Assembly (NCBI RefSeq): GCF_014202425.1
Contig: NZ_JACHGT010000004.1
Coordinates: 262,307 to 326,306, forward strand
Direction of reading: 5' to 3'
DNA from: Phytomonospora endophytica
Lineage (GTDB): Bacteria; Actinomycetota; Actinomycetes; Mycobacteriales; Micromonosporaceae
DNA length: 64,000 nucleotides
The translations under genes and the position numbers were made by a program. The notes below the pieces were generated by a model. That model saw only the letters and a program-made list of their open reading frames with translations. It was not told the DNA's origin and searched no databases. Shown in pieces: positions 9,555-18,346 of this stretch (positions are counted from its first letter, which is position 1; every line of letters starts with the position of its first letter).

Positions 9555-11638
9555 GAACCCCGCTTCGCATCCTGACCACCGCGATCACGGCCTTCGCCGT
9601 GCTCACCGTGCCCTCCGCCGCGCGGGCCGCCGATCCGGCCTATGACGTGCTGGTCTTCAGCAAGACGGCCGGTTTCCGGCACGACTCGATCGCGGTCGGG
9701 ACCCAGGCCGTCCGTGATCTGGGGGCCGCGAACAACTTCACCGTCACCGCGACCGAGGACGCCGCCCGGTTCACGGCCGCGAACCTCGCCGGGTACGAGG
9801 CCGTCGTCTTCCTCAACACCACCGGCGACGTCCTCGACGCGGCGCAGCAGAGCGCGTTCGAGGGCTACATCCGAGCGGGCGGCGGCTATGTCGGCGTGCA
9901 CGCCGCCGCCGACACCGAGTACTCGTGGCCGTTCTACGGCGAACTCGTCGGCGCCTGGTTCGCCTCCCATCCGGCGATCCAGCAGGCGACGACCAGGGTC
10001 GAGAACCGTGCGCACCCGGCGACGGCGCACCTCGGCGCGAGCCTGGCGCGCACCGACGAGTGGTACAACTTCCAGACCAACCCGCGCGGCTCCGCCCGCG
10101 TACTGGCCACATTGGACGAATCCTCCTACGGCGGCGGCTCCATGGGCGCCGATCACCCGCACGTGTGGTGCAAGACCTACCAGGGCGGCCGCTCGTTCTA
10201 CACCGGCGGCGGCCACACCCAGGCCTCCTACGCCGAACCCGCGTTCCGGCAGCTCCTGCTCGGCGGCCTGCGCTACGCCTCCGGCCGGGCGAAGGCCGAC
10301 TGCCGTCCGGAGAACGGCTACACCACCCTCTACAACGGTGCGACGACCGGCTGGTCGCAGGCCGGGCCGGGCTCCTTCACCAACACCGACGGCACGCTCA
10401 CCGCGACCGGCGGGATGGGAATGCTCTGGTACAGCGCCAAAGAGCTGCGTGCGTACTCGCTGAAACTCGACTGGCGGCTGCCCGGCGACGACAACTCCGG
10501 CGTCTTCGTGGGCTTTCCGGCCTCGTCGGATCCGAACTCGGCGGTCGGCAACGGCTACGAGATCCAGATCGACGCCACCGACAGCCCCGACCGGACCACC
10601 GGATCCGTCTACGGCTTCAAGGCCGCCGACATCGCCGCCCGCGACGCCGCGCTCAACCCGCCGGGGGAGTGGAACACCTTCGAGATCCTCGTCGAAGGCG
10701 AGCGCCTCCAGGTGTTCCTCAACGGCGTGCGGATCAACGACTTCACCAACACCGACCCGGTGCGCTCGCTCCAGCAGGGCCACGTCGGCATCCAGAACCA
10801 CGGGACCGGTGACGACGCGCAGTTCCGCAATATCCGGCTCAAGGAGCTCGGCGGCGCCGCCGACGTGACGGTCCAGGCCGAGAACTGGTCGGCGGCGAGC
10901 GGTGTGCAGACCTACCCGCACACCCCGGCGCACAACGGAATGGTGCTCGGTTACGTCGATCCCGGTGACTGGGCGGCCTACAACGGCGTCGACCTGACCG
11001 GCGTGAACCGGGTGCGGTTGCGGGTCGCGTCGCCGGGTGCGACGGCCGGTGGCGGCGTGCAGGTCCGGATCGGTTCGCCGACCGGGACGCTGCTCGGCAC
11101 CGCGACCGTCGGCAACACCGGCGGCTGGGAGTCCTATCAGGACGTGACCGCGAACCTGTCGGGCGTCCCGGCGGGCGTGCAGAACCTGTACCTGGTCTTC
11201 ACGGGCGGCACCTTCGACGTCGACGACCTGACCCTCGTGCGCGGCTCCCCGCCCGGCGGCGGGCCGGGACCGATCGTCGGCGTCGGCGGCAAATGCGTCG
11301 ACGTCAACGCCGGTGCCACCGCCGACGGGACGAAGATCCAGCTGTGGACCTGCAACGGTTCGGCCGCCCAGCGGTGGACCGTGACCGGCCAGGCGCTCAC
11401 GGCCGTCGGCAAGTGCCTCGACGTCGCCGGCGGCGCCACCGCCGAAGGCACGAAGGTGCAGCTGTGGACCTGCAACGGAACCGGCGCGCAGAACTGGGCG
11501 GTCCAGGCCGACGGGACCCTGCGCAACCCGCAGTCCGGTCGCTGCCTCACCGCCGCCGGGGGCGCCACCGCCGACGGCACCCAGCTGGTGATCTCGACCT
11601 GCGCGGCCGCGGCCGGCCAGCGCTGGACGCTGCCCTAG
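9551..11638 (+). CDS. Secreted ThuA - DUF1080 (3-keto-disaccharide hydrolase-like) - CBM6 - ricin protein
   Basis: A 695-residue exported protein starting at a GTG that overlaps the upstream stop. The signal peptide ends at about ARA26. Domains: ThuA-like class I amidotransferase fold (about 30-250; begins VLVFSKTAGFRHDSI); DUF1080 jelly roll, now described as a 3-keto-disaccharide hydrolase domain (about 257-433; begins LYNGATTGWSQ); CBM6-like (about 437-565); ricin-B lectin (about 575-695). ThuA and DUF1080 are tied to metabolism of 3-keto sugars. Their secretion on one chain with two carbohydrate-binding modules suggests action on oxidised glycans outside the cell, which is inference. I saw no TTA codon, but coupling to the upstream TTA gene would make it dependent. 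A terminator follows. Confidence 0.88.
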   Translation: MRTPLRILTTAITAFAVLTVPSAARAADPAYDVLVFSKTAGFRHDSIAVGTQAVRDLGAANNFTVTATEDAARFTAANLAGYEAVVFLNTTGDVLDAAQQSAFEGYIRAGGGYVGVHAAADTEYSWPFYGELVGAWFASHPAIQQATTRVENRAHPATAHLGASLARTDEWYNFQTNPRGSARVLATLDESSYGGGSMGADHPHVWCKTYQGGRSFYTGGGHTQASYAEPAFRQLLLGGLRYASGRAKADCRPENGYTTLYNGATTGWSQAGPGSFTNTDGTLTATGGMGMLWYSAKELRAYSLKLDWRLPGDDNSGVFVGFPASSDPNSAVGNGYEIQIDATDSPDRTTGSVYGFKAADIAARDAALNPPGEWNTFEILVEGERLQVFLNGVRINDFTNTDPVRSLQQGHVGIQNHGTGDDAQFRNIRLKELGGAADVTVQAENWSAASGVQTYPHTPAHNGMVLGYVDPGDWAAYNGVDLTGVNRVRLRVASPGATAGGGVQVRIGSPTGTLLGTATVGNTGGWESYQDVTANLSGVPAGVQNLYLVFTGGTFDVDDLTLVRGSPPGGGPGPIVGVGGKCVDVNAGATADGTKIQLWTCNGSAAQRWTVTGQALTAVGKCLDVAGGATAEGTKVQLWTCNGTGAQNWAVQADGTLRNPQSGRCLTAAGGATADGTQLVISTCAAAAGQRWTLP

Positions 11639-11642
11639 TGAT

Positions 11643-11673
11643 CCGGTCCCGCCCGCGACGCGGGCGGGACCGG
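11643..11673. terminator. Hairpin terminator between convergent genes
   Basis: Perfect 14-bp stem with a 3-base loop, 4 bases after the stop of the ThuA-DUF1080 gene. It can serve both that gene and the convergent AlkZ-like gene. Confidence 0.85.
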
Positions 11674-11791
11674 AACCTTCGGCGTCCCCGCCTCTGAAGC
11701 CATGAGCATGCGAATCCACGAAGGTCGGCGCCGACGGCGGCCGACGCGCGCTTCCGCGGTGAACCCGGGGAGCAGGCCCGTTCCAGCCATC

Positions 11792-12889
11792 TCAGACGAC
11801 GTCGACACCGAGGTCGAGCCGTCCGCCGAGGAGTCCCGCGAGCCGGTCCGCCTCCGCCTCGATCGCGGTCCCGGGCGGTTCGCCCGCCTCGGCGAACCAG
11901 GACACGGTGAGGGTGCCCGCACGGCCCTTCCAGGTACCGCTGACGACACCGGCGGACAGGACGAGGCCGGCTCCGCGCGTCACCACGGCCCGGCGCCCGG
12001 CGGGCACGATCCGCTCGTCGGCGGTGCCGGAACCGAGCACCCACTGGTCGTGGCCGGGGAGGAGCGTCACGGCCGTGGTCGCGGCCTGCCCGGAGAGGGC
12101 GTCGAGGTGCCGGACGGGGAACAGCATCGACTCGCCGTCGACGGTGATGTCGGCGAGCTCGGCCTTGAGTTCGTCGAGCCAGCGGTCGATCCGTTTGCGC
12201 CCGGCGCTCAGACCGCCGCCGAGCCAGTAGTGCACGTGCTCGCGGGTCGCGGGTCCGTAGGCGTCGAAGTAGGCGGCGACGGCGTACCGGCCTGCCTCGT
12301 CGAGCTCGGGGACACCGCTCCAGTGTGGGCTCGCGTTCGGCGACTGGAAGGTCGCGTGTCCGTTCCGGACCGGCCCGAAGCAGAGGTCGCCCTGCCAGGC
12401 GAAGGGTTTGAGGAAGGTCTGGCTCGGCGCGGTGAACTCCGGGCCGAGGTGCGCGAAGGCGGCATGCCCGGCGACCCCGTCGGCGAGTTCACCGACGGTG
12501 ATCGGACCGTCGGCGACCAGGCCGCGGACGATCTCGCGCAGCGCGGGCCACTGCCGAGGCTCGACCTTGTAGTGGTCCACCCAGCTCGGGAGTTCCCACT
12601 GCCGCCCGGCGGCCCGCAGGGCCAGGTAGCGACCGGCGTCCTGTGGCGCCATCAGGTGGGTGGCACCGCGGAAGGCGAAGGTCTTCATCAGCCGGCCCGC
12701 ATCCAGCGCCCGCTCGACCTCACCCGGTGTGGAGTCGGCGAGCCTTCTCCGCACGGCGAGTTCCGGGTCGCCGGAGTGGGCGCCCACGGCGCCGAGCCTG
12801 CCGACGGCCTCCTCGGCCGACGTGGCTCCGCCGAGCAGGAAATGCCGTCCCATCCGCCACGACAGGGCCCGCCCGAGGCTGATTTTCAT
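11792..12889 (-). CDS. Winged-helix DNA-binding protein of the AlkZ/YcaQ-like glycosylase family
   Basis: A 365-residue protein with the layout of the HTH_42/AlkZ-like family: tandem winged helices (RGATHLMAPQDAGRYLALR, about residues 74-92; ITVGELADGVAGH, about 130), then a C-terminal beta domain ending DLGVDVV. Characterised relatives (AlkZ, YcaQ) excise bulky or crosslinked bases. I cannot confirm the catalytic Gln-x-Gln/Asp motif here, so it may be a non-catalytic or divergent member. It lies between two secreted sugar-dehydrogenase genes on the opposite strand and shares an 83-bp divergent promoter region with the larger one. No functional link to sugar metabolism is apparent. Confidence 0.82.
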   Translation of the reverse strand: MKISLGRALSWRMGRHFLLGGATSAEEAVGRLGAVGAHSGDPELAVRRRLADSTPGEVERALDAGRLMKTFAFRGATHLMAPQDAGRYLALRAAGRQWELPSWVDHYKVEPRQWPALREIVRGLVADGPITVGELADGVAGHAAFAHLGPEFTAPSQTFLKPFAWQGDLCFGPVRNGHATFQSPNASPHWSGVPELDEAGRYAVAAYFDAYGPATREHVHYWLGGGLSAGRKRIDRWLDELKAELADITVDGESMLFPVRHLDALSGQAATTAVTLLPGHDQWVLGSGTADERIVPAGRRAVVTRGAGLVLSAGVVSGTWKGRAGTLTVSWFAEAGEPPGTAIEAEADRLAGLLGGRLDLGVDVV

Positions 12890-12912
12890 GCCGCCACCCT
12901 AGCGGCCCGCCC

Positions 12913-12939
12913 TCCCGGTCGAGACGTTCTCGACCGGGA
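12913..12939. promoter_or_regulatory. 12-bp-arm inverted repeat in a divergent intergenic region
   Basis: Perfect inverted repeat with arms 12913-12924 and 12928-12939 (core TCGAGACGTTCTCGA), three-base centre. It sits between the AlkZ-like gene (minus) and the ThuA-GSDH gene (plus), whose AAAGGA ribosome site starts 18 bases later. In a divergent region a terminator is unlikely, so an operator or a 5'-leader hairpin is more plausible. Confidence 0.5.
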
Positions 12940-12972
12940 CGGCGAACCCGTCCCCCGAAAGGAATCCACCCC

Positions 12973-15900
12973 ATGCGCAGACCTTTAGCCAGCAGAGTCC
13001 TGTCCACGGCGGCGGCGCTGCTGCTGGCACTGCTGTTCCTCCCCGCGACCCCCGCCCAGGCGGCGCCCGCGTTCAAGGTGCTGCTGTTCACCAAGACCGC
13101 CGCCGGCGCATACCGGCACACCTCGATCCCGGCCGGGATCACCATGGTCGAGCAGCTCGCGGCGGCCAGCAACTTCGAGGTCGTCAAGAGCGAGGACTCG
13201 GCGATCTTCAGCACCGCGGGCCTGGCGTCCTTCGACGCGATCGTCATGATGCAGAACTCCGGCATGGTCTGGGACACCGACGCCCAGCGCGCCGCCGCCC
13301 AGGCCTACGTGCGCGGTGGCCGCGGGATCGTCGCGATCCACAACACCACCGACATGAACATCGAGTCCCAGTTCCCGTGGTGGGACCAGATCCTCATGGG
13401 CGGCGCGCACATGACCGCGCACTCCTCGACCCTCCAGGGAACGGCGAAGGTCGCCGACAGGGCGCATCCGTCCACAAGGGATCTGCCGGACCGCTGGGTG
13501 CGGACCGAGGAGTGGTACAACTTCGACCGGAACTTCCGCGGGGACGCGCACGTGCTGGTCACCGCCGACGAGACCACCTATGACGCCGGACCGTCCAAAA
13601 TGGGCGCCGACCACCCGATCTCCTGGTGCCGCAACGCCGAGGGCGGCAAGGTCTGGGCCACGGCGATGGGCCACGAGGCGGCGTCCTACACCGAGGACGG
13701 CTTCAAGAAGCACGTGCTCGGCGGCATCAAGTGGGCCGCCGGTAACGAGGCCGGCGACTGCGGCGGCACGGTCGCCAGCCGCTTCCAGAAGGTGACCCTC
13801 GACGGCGCCCCCGACCAGCCGATGGCCCTCGACGTCGCGCCCGACGGGAAGGTCTTCTACATCTCGCGATCGGGTTCGGTGCACGTCATCCACGACCACG
13901 CCGGTGTGCCGGAGACGCACACCGCCGCCGTGCTGAACGTCTACGACGGCGGTGAGGACGGCGGCATCGGGATCGCGCTCGACCCCGCGTTCACCACCAA
14001 CCGCTGGGTCTACGTGAGCTACTCACCGGCCGGCACCGCCGAGGTCAACCGGGTCTCGCGCTTCACCGTCAAGACCGACGACACCCTCGACATGGCCAGC
14101 GAGAAGAAGGTCATCGACATCCCGGCCTACCGGAACGTCGACGAGCCCGGCCACACCGGCGGCTATCTCGCCTTCGGTCCCGCCGGGAACCTCTACATCG
14201 GACCCGGCGACGACACCAACCCCTTCGCCTCCGACGGGTACGCGCCGATCGACGAGCGGCCCGGCCGCGAGCACTTCGACGCCCAGCGCTCCTCGGCCAA
14301 CACCAACGACCTGCGCGGCAAGATCCTGCGGATTCACCCGCAGGCCGACGGCACGTACACCGTCCCGTCGGGCAACCTCTTCGCGCCGGGCACGGCGAAG
14401 ACCCGTCCCGAGATCTACGCGATGGGCTTCCGCAACCCCTTCCGCTTCTCCGTCGACAAGACCACCGGCTGGATCTCGCTCGGCGACTACGGACCCGACG
14501 CCGGCGGCCCCAACCCGAACCGCGGGCCCGAAGGCACCGTCGAATGGAACCTCATCAAGGGACCCGGCTTCTTCGGCTGGCCGTACTGCGTCGGCGCCAA
14601 TACGCCCTTCAACGACTACGACTTCGCCACCGGCGTCTCGGGCGCCAAGTTCAACTGCACCGCGCCGGTCAACAACTCGCCCAACAACACCGGACTGACC
14701 AGCCTCCCGGCGGCCAAACCCGCGACGACCTGGTACACCTACCACGCCTCGGCGGAGTTCCCCGAACTCGACGGCGGCGGCGGGTCGGCGCCGATGGGCG
14801 GCCCGTTCTACCACTACGACGCGGCCAGCTCCTCGGAGCGGAAGTTCCCGGCCTACTTCGACAAGACCCCGTTCTACTACGAATGGAGCCGCAACTACGT
14901 CAAGGAGTTCAAGCTCGACGCGGGCGGCGGTCTGCTGAAGATCAACCCCTTCGTGCCGCAGCTGAACCTGCGCGCGCCGATCGACATGAAGTTCGGTCCC
15001 GACGGCGCCATGTACCTCGCCGAATGGGGAATCGGCTACGGCCACTCCAACACCGACGACGGGATCTACCGGATCGACTACGTCGCGGGCAACCGCGCCC
15101 CACTGGCCAGGGCGGCCGCGAGTCCGGACTCGGGCAAGGCGCCGCTGCCCGTCACCTTCTCCTCCGCGGGCTCCGGCGATCCCGACGGCGACCCGCTCAC
15201 CTACGCGTGGGACTTCGGTGACGGCGGCACCTCGACCAGCGCCAACCCCGCGCACACCTACACCGCCAACGGCAACTACACGGCCCGGCTGACCGTCAAG
15301 GACCCCGGCGGCAAGACGGGCAGCATGACCGTTCCCATCACCGTCGGCAACACGCGTCCCAGCGTGACCTTCGCCAACCCGCCCAACGGCGGCTTCCTCA
15401 CCTTCGGCGACAACCTGACCTACACGGTGAACGTCACCGACCCCGAGGACGGCACGGTCGACTGCTCCCGCGTGAAGGTCACCACCGCGCTGGGCCACGA
15501 CAGCCACAGCCACGACACCGGCCAGTTCACCGGCTGCACCGGCACGGTCCCGACCAGCGCATCCGGGCACGACGCCGACGCCAACACCTACTACGTCATC
15601 TCCGCCGACTACACCGACAACGGCGGCCTCCAGGGCACCACGACGATCACCCTCCAGCCCAAGCACAAACAGGCCGAGTACTTCTCCGCCCAGTCCGGCA
15701 TCCGCGTCGTGGAGCAGAGCGGCGCCGAGAACGGCAAACGCATCGGCGACATCTCCAACAACGACTGGATCGCCGTCAACCCGGTGAACCTCAAGAACAT
15801 CACCTCCGTGGCGTTCCGGGTGTCCACGCCCAACAACAACGCCGGTTCGATCGAACTGCGCGCCGGCTCGCCCACCGGAACGCTGGTCGCGAGCCAGACG

Positions 15901-16515
15901 ATCCCCAGTACGGGCGGCTGGGACAACTACGTCACCCTGCCCTCCGTACCGATCACCGACCCGGGCGTCAGCGGCACCCTCTACGCCGTGTTCAAGTCCT
16001 CGGGCGGATCGCCCTTCGACCTGGACTCCTTCACCTTCAACGGCGCCGGTGTCGGCGTGCCGGGTAGCGGCGGCCCGCAGAACGGCGGCGTCTACACGCT
16101 GACCGCCGAGCACAGCGGCAAGCTCGCCGACGTCTCCGGGAACTCCTCGGCCGACGGCGCGCAGGTCGTCCAGTGGCCCGCGACCGGTGGCGCCAACCAG
16201 AAGTGGAAACTGACCGACGCCGGCAACGGCACCTTCACCGTGACGGCCCAGCACAGCGGCAAGTGCCTCGACGTCACGGGCGCCTCGACCGCCGACAACG
16301 CGCTCATCGCGCAATGGACCTGCGCGTCCGGCGCGAACAACCAGAAGTGGAAGTTCGAGGCGACCGGCACGGCGGGCGTCTACCGTGTCGTGTCGGTCAA
16401 CAGCGGCAAGTGCCTGGACGTCCCCGGCGGCTCCACCGCCGACGCCGTCCAGCTCATCCAGTGGACCTGCGGCACCGGGGCCAACCAGCGGTGGAAACTC
16501 ACCAAGGTCGGCTGA
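12973..16515 (+). CDS. Secreted ThuA - GSDH sugar dehydrogenase - PKD - CBM6-like - ricin protein
   Basis: A 1180-residue exported protein. The signal peptide ends at about AQA30. Domains: ThuA (about 34-263); GSDH/PQQ-type sugar dehydrogenase propeller (about 269-706; GDDTNPFASDGYAPIDER matches the 6726 gene closely); PKD (about 708-795); uncharacterised beta domain (about 795-895); CBM6-like (about 897-1024); ricin-B lectin with QxW repeats (about 1040-1180). From the propeller onward it is a paralogue of the 6726-9554 protein, so that protein plus the ThuA of its operon partner equals this single chain. Codon 5 is TTA (12985-12987). It acts outside the cell, probably bound to polysaccharide. 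Substrate and cofactor are untested. Confidence 0.9.
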   Translation: MRRPLASRVLSTAAALLLALLFLPATPAQAAPAFKVLLFTKTAAGAYRHTSIPAGITMVEQLAAASNFEVVKSEDSAIFSTAGLASFDAIVMMQNSGMVWDTDAQRAAAQAYVRGGRGIVAIHNTTDMNIESQFPWWDQILMGGAHMTAHSSTLQGTAKVADRAHPSTRDLPDRWVRTEEWYNFDRNFRGDAHVLVTADETTYDAGPSKMGADHPISWCRNAEGGKVWATAMGHEAASYTEDGFKKHVLGGIKWAAGNEAGDCGGTVASRFQKVTLDGAPDQPMALDVAPDGKVFYISRSGSVHVIHDHAGVPETHTAAVLNVYDGGEDGGIGIALDPAFTTNRWVYVSYSPAGTAEVNRVSRFTVKTDDTLDMASEKKVIDIPAYRNVDEPGHTGGYLAFGPAGNLYIGPGDDTNPFASDGYAPIDERPGREHFDAQRSSANTNDLRGKILRIHPQADGTYTVPSGNLFAPGTAKTRPEIYAMGFRNPFRFSVDKTTGWISLGDYGPDAGGPNPNRGPEGTVEWNLIKGPGFFGWPYCVGANTPFNDYDFATGVSGAKFNCTAPVNNSPNNTGLTSLPAAKPATTWYTYHASAEFPELDGGGGSAPMGGPFYHYDAASSSERKFPAYFDKTPFYYEWSRNYVKEFKLDAGGGLLKINPFVPQLNLRAPIDMKFGPDGAMYLAEWGIGYGHSNTDDGIYRIDYVAGNRAPLARAAASPDSGKAPLPVTFSSAGSGDPDGDPLTYAWDFGDGGTSTSANPAHTYTANGNYTARLTVKDPGGKTGSMTVPITVGNTRPSVTFANPPNGGFLTFGDNLTYTVNVTDPEDGTVDCSRVKVTTALGHDSHSHDTGQFTGCTGTVPTSASGHDADANTYYVISADYTDNGGLQGTTTITLQPKHKQAEYFSAQSGIRVVEQSGAENGKRIGDISNNDWIAVNPVNLKNITSVAFRVSTPNNNAGSIELRAGSPTGTLVASQTIPSTGGWDNYVTLPSVPITDPGVSGTLYAVFKSSGGSPFDLDSFTFNGAGVGVPGSGGPQNGGVYTLTAEHSGKLADVSGNSSADGAQVVQWPATGGANQKWKLTDAGNGTFTVTAQHSGKCLDVTGASTADNALIAQWTCASGANNQKWKFEATGTAGVYRVVSVNSGKCLDVPGGSTADAVQLIQWTCGTGANQRWKLTKVG

Positions 16516-16521
16516 CACCGG

Positions 16522-16557
16522 CGGTCCCGGCCGGTTCCACCGAACCGGCCGGGACCG
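16522..16557 (+). terminator. Terminator of the ThuA-GSDH gene
   Basis: A 16-bp GC-rich stem with a 4-base loop, beginning 7 bases after the stop codon. Confidence 0.85.
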
Positions 16558-16696
16558 TCCCCGCGCGCGGACCTGAGCGGGCGGAAAGTAGTCGCCCCCG
16601 TACAGGCGCCGGCGGAGTACGGTGTTGGCGAGTTTTCCGACAGGGGCGAAGCGGCCTCGGCGGTCGAAGCATCGCGCGCACACTGGGGAGGACATC

Positions 16697-17848
16697 ATGT
16701 CCGTGCACGGCGACTCTCGGCGCCCGCGACCGGGCGAGCGACGGCCGCGTGGCCACCGCCGTAAGAAGAAGCGCCGTACGGGACTGATCCTGACCCTGGT
16801 CCTCGTACTGGGCGCCGGTCTCCTCGTCGGTGGCTGGGTCGTCTACGGCAAGCTCACCGACACCGCGCCCGACTACGAGGGTGAAGGCACCGGCGAGGTG
16901 CTGGTGACCGTCGAGCCCGACGCGAACCTCAGCGACATCGCCGACGTCCTCTTCGAGAACGACGTGGTCAAGAGTCCCGGCGCCTTCGTCAACGCCACGA
17001 TGAGCAACCCTCAGGCGACGAGTATCGGCCCGGGCACGTACAAGCTGCGCAAGCAGATGTCGGGGAAGGCCGCGCTCGACCTCCTCTTGAAACCCGAGAG
17101 CCGTGTCGTCGACGGGTTCATCGTCAAGGAGGGCTGGCAGACCTTCCGGATCTACAAGGAGCTGTCGAAGAAGTTCGACATCCCCGTCGAGGACTTCGAG
17201 GACGCCGCCAAGGACACCGAGGAGCTGGGCATCGACCCCTCCTGGTACACCCGGGCCGACGGCAAGAAGGCCGCCAAGGGCCTTGAGGGCTTCCTCTACC
17301 CGGCGACCTACGAGCTCAACGAGGACATGAAACCGGCCGAGATGCTGCGGGAGATGGTCACCAAGTTCATGGCCGTCGCCGACGCCGACGGCCTGCGCGA
17401 CCTCGCCGAGGAGAAGAACGTCGCCCCCTACGAGGCCCTGATCATCGCCTCGATCATCCAGGGCGAGGGGATCGAGAAGGACTTCGGCAAGATCTCCCGG
17501 GTCATCTGGAACCGCCTCGACCCCGAGATCTGGGACCCGCCCTTCCTCAACATGGACTCGACCACCAACTACTGGCGCGAGCTCAACGGTGAGAAACGCA
17601 AGGACAACCTCACCGACGAGGAGAACCACGACCCCGACAACCCGTACCAGACCTACGGGAACCTCGGCCTGCCCCCGGGCCCGATCGGCAACCCCGGCAA
17701 GGCCGCCCTCGACGCCGCCTTCGCGCCCGAGGACGGTCCCTGGCTCTACTTCGTGAAGATCGACAAGGAGGGCAACTCGGCCTTCGCGGTCACCGAGGCC
17801 GAGCACCAGGCCAACGTCGACAAGGCGATCGAGAACGGAGCCTACTGA
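16697..17848 (+). CDS. mltG: Endolytic murein transglycosylase MltG (YceG-like)
   Basis: A 383-residue single-pass membrane protein: basic cytoplasmic N-terminus, one TM helix (about residues 28-50, LILTLVLVLGAGLLVGGWVV), then an extracytoplasmic LysM-like region and the YceG catalytic domain. The catalytic-Glu region reads ASIIQGEG (about 254-261), and the LGLPPGPIGNPG motif near the C-terminus is typical. MltG cleaves nascent glycan strands during peptidoglycan synthesis. GGGGAG lies 6 bases before the ATG at 16697. In actinomycetes the housekeeping copy usually sits between ruvX and aroE; neither is here, so this is a relocated or second copy. Confidence 0.9.
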   Translation: MSVHGDSRRPRPGERRPRGHRRKKKRRTGLILTLVLVLGAGLLVGGWVVYGKLTDTAPDYEGEGTGEVLVTVEPDANLSDIADVLFENDVVKSPGAFVNATMSNPQATSIGPGTYKLRKQMSGKAALDLLLKPESRVVDGFIVKEGWQTFRIYKELSKKFDIPVEDFEDAAKDTEELGIDPSWYTRADGKKAAKGLEGFLYPATYELNEDMKPAEMLREMVTKFMAVADADGLRDLAEEKNVAPYEALIIASIIQGEGIEKDFGKISRVIWNRLDPEIWDPPFLNMDSTTNYWRELNGEKRKDNLTDEENHDPDNPYQTYGNLGLPPGPIGNPGKAALDAAFAPEDGPWLYFVKIDKEGNSAFAVTEAEHQANVDKAIENGAY

Positions 17849-18047
17849 CGCGGCGGGACAGGGGCGTCACGCGCGGCCGGGCCGAGCGCCGCAGGCGACG
17901 GGCGCGGGGATGCCGGTGATCGGCGCACTCCTGCTCATAACGTGACCCACCTGAGAACGGACCGCGACATCTGAGGGCTGACAACGCCGATCCCGCTGTG
18001 CGAGACTTCGGCTCAACCCCGCTTCCTCGCACGGAAGAACGAAGCCC

Positions 18048-18314
18048 ATGCTCACGCGCCCCACGGCGGTGCCGGCCACCCTCACCGAAGAGATGGCCTA
18101 CGGACTGATGTGCGTCGGCTGCCGGCGTGACGTCCGTGACGGCCGCGCCGACGAGGTCGCCGTGGGTGAAGACCGGGGATGGACCCTCGTCGCGTGCCGT
18201 GGGGCTTGTGCGGCAGGGGTTTGCGGCGACCCGGACGGCTGGGCCGACAAGCCCGGCGGACTGCCTTCGCTCACCGACCGCATCGACCGGTGGGAAGACG
18301 ACGGCGACAGCTGA
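18048..18314 (+). CDS. Small Cys-rich protein, unknown function
   Basis: An 88-residue ORF with cysteines arranged as CVGC near residue 23 and C-x3-C-x4-C near residues 50-59, possibly a small zinc- or Fe-S-binding fold. There is no signal peptide. The ribosome site is weak (GAAG at 18041). The ORF lies alone between mltG and the convergent LacI gene, with 33 bp to the latter's stop. Codon bias is GC3-rich, consistent with coding. I do not recognise the family, and the call rests on the cysteine pattern and lack of a competing gene. Confidence 0.45.
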   Translation: MLTRPTAVPATLTEEMAYGLMCVGCRRDVRDGRADEVAVGEDRGWTLVACRGACAAGVCGDPDGWADKPGGLPSLTDRIDRWEDDGDS

Positions 18315-18346
18315 CACCGTCGATCCACAGTGGACGAAGCGGCCGT

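Noticed and set aside
14023-16698. 891-codon open frame on the minus strand opposite the ThuA-GSDH gene
   Set aside because: Val/Gly/Arg/Asp-rich shadow of a strongly GC3-biased gene with clear domains on the plus strand; no ribosome site or family motif.
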